From Straminergon stramineum (lineage: Eukaryota > Streptophyta > Bryopsida > Hypnales > Calliergonaceae), in contig OY987264.1 of NCBI GenBank assembly GCA_963920665.1, forward strand, positions 25,648,906 to 25,712,905: DNA of 64,000 nt, read 5' to 3'. Position numbers and translations under genes: made by a program. The notes under the pieces were generated by a model that had not been told where the DNA came from, made no database searches, and saw nothing but the letters and a program-made list of their open reading frames with translations. Positions 59,264 through 64,000 of the stretch are shown in pieces; position 1 is the first letter of the stretch, and each line of letters begins with the position of its first letter.

Positions 59264-61360
59264 AAGACAAGAAGTGAACACCGATTGTCTTGTTGGCCTC
59301 CGTGAGCGGAGAAGTTGGATTTCAAGGTTTACTGATGATCGGTGGACAAGTCCATTGGTTGAGATTGGTCAACTTGATGGGAATCATTCTATATGGAATT
59401 TTCACTGGATCTCTCCCCACCCACCCAATCCACATAGCACTACAATTTCTTTTTTGACACTATAGCTTCCCCATGGAACTTTGCCCGCTTGATTCACATG
59501 GCAAGAGGCCCTAAGATTCAACATGGGTGTCAGACCTACAGTCGGAGTTTGTGGCAGGGAATAGTGTTCATTGTTCACAAGTGTAGCTTTGGATTCAAAA
59601 GACATTTAGAATTCTTTTAGCTACTGAATTCAAGGATGTTGAAGTATCTTCCAAAATTTTATTTCTCTCAACAGAATTTCTATGAATTTTCCAGCTCAAG
59701 ATCTATTTGACTCATATTGGCCATATAGGCCTTCCTATTTCTTACCAAGGGCTAGTTGTAATATTGAAGGTCTTATAGCCAATCATAATGTGCCACAACT
59801 ATACCTAGAATTGTACCATAATAAATCATTATTGATCAATATTTGAACAAAAGTAAAACAATCTACAAGGCAAAAATGTGGGGTGATCAGAAAGGGGTCA
59901 GCTATCATAGTTATTTGAAGGGCAAAACTTTTATAGCATTGTGATTGGAGGAAAAGCTAGGGTTGGTACAAATTCACTTTAGAATAGACTACATGGACTT
60001 ATATTTATTTGTTTTGATTTTTCATTGTCTTTTGTCTTTTTCTTTTTTCTTGACCTAAAGATTGTAATATGCATTACTTATTTTAAAAACTTCCAAGAAC
60101 CATGTTTTTGATAGGAACCATGCTCCATTGTCATACATGCATACTATGATCCACAACTTTCCATCTACTTCATCAAAGATAAGATAAGGGACTCTACTAT
60201 AAGAATTGACCCTTGAGTTGCACTAAACAAAAGAAAGATATGATGTTTTATGCCAAAATTGGTATGCTTTAATGTATTTTGTCCTTCAATACTCATTCTA
60301 TTTGTTGAATTAGAAATTTGTAACATGCATTGTATTTTTTTTATTTTGAACAATATCATAAAAAATTCGGCCTTGAAATAGTGAACACATTAATTGGATA
60401 CAAACATGAAACCTTAAAAGAGCCAACATTCATTAGGTGGATTATGAATATTTCCAAGACTATATTGTGGGAGCTACGAGTAATGAATGAAGTACATTCA
60501 AATATGTTCCAAAAAACAATTTGTGTCAATTCTTTAACAATGTAACTAGTATGGTCAATCCATATGTCACAACCTTTGTCATGACTGTTGATGAATGAAA
60601 GAATTCATGATGAAATGTGCACTAGCTTACAATCAAAAATTGCCTAGAGATAGACATCTCTAAATGGTGGATGGATGAATGCATTGATGGATGAAAGAAT
60701 TCACGATGATTGTGTCATGACCATTGATGGATGAATGCATTGATAAATGAACTAATTCAAGATTAAATGTGCACTAGTAGACAAGTACAGATTACTTGAA
60801 GATAGATACAGATTTGGATACTAGAGTTAGACAACTCCACTTGGATGACAAGGAGATAGATGTCTCAAAAATGATGGATTTATGCACTGGAGTTAGACAA
60901 CTTCCAAATAAAGAAGAGTATGCTAGAACTTGGAGTTATATAACTCCAAGTATAATATCAAGATTGGGATAAGAGATGATTTGGAGAAGTATAACTAGGA
61001 CTTTTACTTTAATAGATGGCTTTCAATAGAATCAAGGATAGAAAATTAAAGGTAGAAAAGAAGTCCTAATCTATCTTAAGGACTACTAGTCTTTATTGAT
61101 AATCTCTATGATATAAGCCATGGAGCTTGGGGTAGGGAGACTCTCTTTGGAGATTGATCTCTCTCTATGGTAGGGTGGTTGAGCTCCATATGAAAACATT
61201 CTTGTTAATAAGTATACTTTATGGTCATCGTTGGACATGATCACATCATGATTAATGTGCAAGGTTCTAAATGCATTTGTGGAGGGACGGATAGAAAAAT
61301 AAAACTAGCAAAAATAAAGATTTCATGTCTAGATTCTTCTCATGCCATTATTTATTTTGC
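59264..61360. other. AT-rich intergenic DNA
   Basis: No gene recognised beyond possible 3' sequence of the 90-aa gene. Confidence 0.4.
60575..60770. repeat. Degenerate short tandem repeats around GATGGATGAATGCATTGAT
   Basis: Motifs of the type GATGAATGAAAGAATTCA, GGATGAATGCATTGAT and GATTAAATGTGCACTAG recur several times within 200 bases, with at least three imperfect units. Likely slippage or local duplication. Confidence 0.55.
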
Positions 61361-61538
61361 AAACACTACTAGAAAATTTGATTTTTCTATTGTTTCGATC
61401 ACGTTGATTTGGTTCACTTTTTTATTGATTTGGATATTAATTTGTGGAGTTGGACAAAAACGAGACCAAATTAACAAAAAAATGAACCAAATCAATACAA
61501 CAAAAACATCAAAAAAATTGGATTTTCTAGTAGTGAAA
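61361..61538. mobile_element. Miniature CACTA element (172 bp)
   Basis: CACTACTAGAAAATTTGATT at 61364 and the complement CACTACTAGAAAATCCAATT ending at 61535 are the termini. AAA flanks both sides as the 3-bp duplication. The open frame 61221-61571 runs through it and is not a gene. Termini of this form are standard for plant CACTA (En/Spm) elements. Confidence 0.88.
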
Positions 61539-62560
61539 ACACCTCAAATTCTACATCCACCTTCCTACTAGCAACTCTTATGAGTTAAATAGATGTTTTG
61601 TTGTATTCCATCTCTTGCAATTCAACAATGCAAATGACCATTGCTAAAGAAAACAAACTCTAATTCATAAAGGTCTATCAAATGCAACATGCACCTACTT
61701 ACTAAGTAGGTCAAAAGTCAATAAAACTTCTACTAATATATATCATACCCTCAAGATTTGGGTTCTAAGAACAATCTAGTTACACCGAGCTAATCGTGTG
61801 CAGACCACTATAGTAAGCACTCAAATTTGTAAAGAAACACAAAAAAGATGTGTCTATCCTTGAATCCACCCAAGGAGCTAGTCTACTATTACTGACCAAG
61901 GTTGCTAGCATGTGAGCCTGTAAGTAGGAAATTTTTTTACGAGAAAAAATGGCCAAAGGACCTATGACCGTGGACATGAGAAAGTAAAAAGTGCAAAGAA
62001 TGTAGAGTTTATTTTGTAAAATTCAAAGCGCTTACCCCTTTATTTGATTGAAGGGTTTTCCTGAACAAAATGTATTCCACATAGATGAAATTCTTAGAGT
62101 ATAAAATAAGAATTAGAAGAACGCATGTCCAAGATATAGCCATAAAACATACAAATCCAATCATAATAGAAAACAATACACAATAGTACGACTCATGAGA
62201 TATGTCAATTTCATGAGTCTAAGTCATAGTGCAGTCGGTTGTGGATTCAGAAGACTTGGACGAATCTGAAGACTCTCTACCCTCAGATGCAGACCCATCT
62301 ATGAACTGTAAGACATTTAGAGCGTATGTGTCTTTACGATGTTTTGGTTTGGAGCAACCGAAATCTACAAAGGTTGTTGCCATCTGGTTGGCATAGACTG
62401 GAAGCTCGTATGTCTTCTCCGGACTACATAGAAGACTCTATTTCTTCATCATTGGATCAGGTGACATCAATCTTCGATGACTACAAACAAAAATGTCACC
62501 ATGTTAGAGTTTTGAAATGTAGAAGGCATCATGCACAAAGAGAATTAAAAAAATGCCTAC
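61539..62560. other. Spacer downstream of the methyltransferase-like gene
   Basis: No gene called. On the minus strand near 62225-62300 there is a Ser/Glu-rich frame (ESSDSSKSSESTTD), and near 62395-62490 another acidic stretch broken by stops. They could be remnants of an acidic tail of the neighbouring gene. Confidence 0.35.
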
Positions 62561-64000
62561 TTACTTACTCAATTTTCCCTTCCGAATGAATTTGCGAGGC
62601 ACCACGGACATGGCATCCGGATCCTGCGAAATTGCAAATGTCGGAGGCGGTGGCATCACTTCCTTGGCAATAGTGGACTTCCGCATGGGTTTGAGGATGG
62701 CTTCAAAGATGTCCTTATTCTCCTCCAAGGCCACAATGTGGCGGCCTGTGCCATGACAAGCGACAATGGATGCACCTATAGGCATGGAAATTTAAAAATA
62801 TATTATGAGAGACTAAAATTGTAGTTTAGTTACAATTGGGAGGTAGAGTAGTATAATTGAATATTGACCTGTGGATGCGGTGCAATCAAGAATCAGATCT
62901 CCTGAGACGTTGGTAGCTTCAAGGAGGATTTGAAACAACCATGGATCTTTTTCGCGAGCCCCACGCCAAGGCTTCCCGTCATCCATGGCCATATCATCTG
63001 GATGGGTGTAGTTCATCACCATGTCATCCCATACGATGTCGACACTAGCCTTCACCATCGTGGTAGTGCACTTGAAAGAGAAATTGGATTTCCCTTTCAT
63101 ATCCAAGTCCTTCACCACGAAGGTGATTCCAAATTTTTGTGTCTACACAATCATCCAAAATAGGTGTACAATCATGTACAATGCGATGAAAGTAATGGAA
63201 GTGAAATTGCCATTTGGAATTGCAGAAATGGAATGTAGTTTACTGTCTTGGTTTTGTCAATGGCCGAGGTCAAGTGCATGCGGTTCATCCCCATCCACTC
63301 CTTCTTCACCATGTCATAAGTTTCACACAACCCTGCAATATCCGACTTTGCTTTGGTACTCCACGAATGGAAGACTATGATGCAACCGTGGTCTTGGAGA
63401 TGATTGGAAGCAAAGCTGAAGGCCAAATGCAGAGCTTCATCTCCCACGTCCTCGTTCCATTCGGGCACCTCATGTGGCAGAGAAGACAGCCCAAGCACGG
63501 GCAAGTTCTCCAAGCAGTCAAAGAACATGACATCCACCCCTGGCCTAGCTTTAGAGACACCATGGAACATGGATGGTTTCCCCGCCGACACCTACCAAGG
63601 AATAGTGCAACCTATAATGACGATAAATGAACTCAAAGTACAACCATTTGAATGAGAACTTATGATCGTATTTTCAAATCCCAAGAGACATGCATACCTT
63701 GTTCAAGAAGTCCACGACTTCTTTGTACCATGTCTTTGTCTTGGACTCCATGTCATCCACGAGGTCGTCAATGGAGATGTTGAGAATCATATTCTCAGAC
63801 CTGTCCAACTTGTCGTCACTGAGAACAATTGCCTTTGTCACATAAGTGATGACCTCCTTCGTGAGTTGTGAGAGGGTGGCCTTCCTCTTCACTCCACTTT
63901 GCGATCTGACTTGTAGCTCGAAGCCTTGATCCACCATGGAAAATGCTAGAATTTGGCCATCAGCCGAGGCCTTCTTCTTCCCTTTGGCCTTGGCCTTTTC
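62561..64000 (-). CDS. Class-beta DNA amino-methyltransferase-like protein, 5' end beyond window
   Basis: Four exons on the minus strand: 64000-63698 (open to the edge), 63591-63244, 63142-62869 and 62775-62561. GT-AG junctions and phases agree; 379 residues are visible. Exon 1 has a Lys-rich start and SQLTKEVITYVTKAIVLSD. Exon 2 has PGVDVMFFDCLENLP where class-beta enzymes carry the motif IV (DPPY) strand, then GCIIVFHSWSTK. Exons 3-4 give WLFQILLEATNVSGDLI (motif X-like), LDCTASTGASIVAC (motif I, normally DPFxGSGTT) and GRHIVALEENKDIF (the E of the next strand). This order, IV before X-I, is that of class-beta N4-cytosine/N6-adenine DNA methyltransferases. DPPY is replaced by DCLE and DPF by DCT, so catalytic activity is doubtful. 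The visible stop (AGTAAGTAAG) overlaps a strong donor, so the tail may continue. Neighbouring sequence suggests a decayed acidic tail. Confidence 0.7.

Noticed and set aside
61221..61571. 116-aa plus-strand open frame
   Set aside because: Runs through the complete miniature CACTA element, so the frame is coincidental.
63021..63630. Long plus-strand frames opposite the methyltransferase-like exons
   Set aside because: They are reverse-strand shadows; the minus strand has consistent splice sites and recognisable motifs.
1..64000. CRISPR array, tRNA, rRNA or operon-like layout
   Set aside because: No regular spacer array, no cloverleaf-type sequence, and all supported genes are intron-containing and separately spaced.

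Overview
The window looks like nuclear DNA of a land plant. It is AT-rich and gene-poor, its genes are split by GT-AG introns, and it carries plant-typical genes: a B3 transcription factor, a plastid fibrillin, an AMI1-type amidase and an EG45/natriuretic-peptide-like secreted protein. A bryophyte (moss or liverwort) is my best guess, because of the compact gene structure and the DNA-methyltransferase-like gene at the right edge. I cannot prove this from sequence alone. There is no sign of prokaryotic, organellar or viral organisation.

Layout. 1-6.1 kb is repeat-filled intergenic DNA. 6.1-13.4 kb is a minus-strand cluster: a two-B3-domain protein, a small 73-aa protein and a fibrillin. 13.5-19.6 kb holds a large foldback and a TTAA element inserted into its own relative. 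19.7-22.8 kb is a 10-exon amidase on the plus strand whose exon phases all agree. 23-27.8 kb is a repeat desert. 27.9-28.6 kb is a two-exon 96-aa gene. 29.8-33.2 kb is a Mutator-like element with a perfect 9-bp target duplication; it contains a hAT transposase relic and two MITEs. 33.6-40.7 kb is again mobile-element debris. 40.9-44.1 kb has an unrecognised minus-strand gene end and the EG45-like gene. 45.1-56.7 kb is dominated by nested elements, including a CACTA-like element holding a TTAA element that holds another TTAA element. 57.4-59.3 kb has two small divergent genes. 62.5-64 kb is a spliced minus-strand gene running off the edge, with a class-beta DNA amino-methyltransferase-like core.

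The genes do not form a pathway; each has its own promoter. The main themes are two. First, there is an abundant family of roughly 930-bp elements that end in CCCCTAAAGG-type inverted repeats and are always flanked by TTAA; empty sites read from the nesting support a TTAA target duplication. Second, there is a bacterial-type methyltransferase fold in a plant gene. Coding coordinates were worked out by hand from splice sites and reading frames. Products are named only where motifs are clear.
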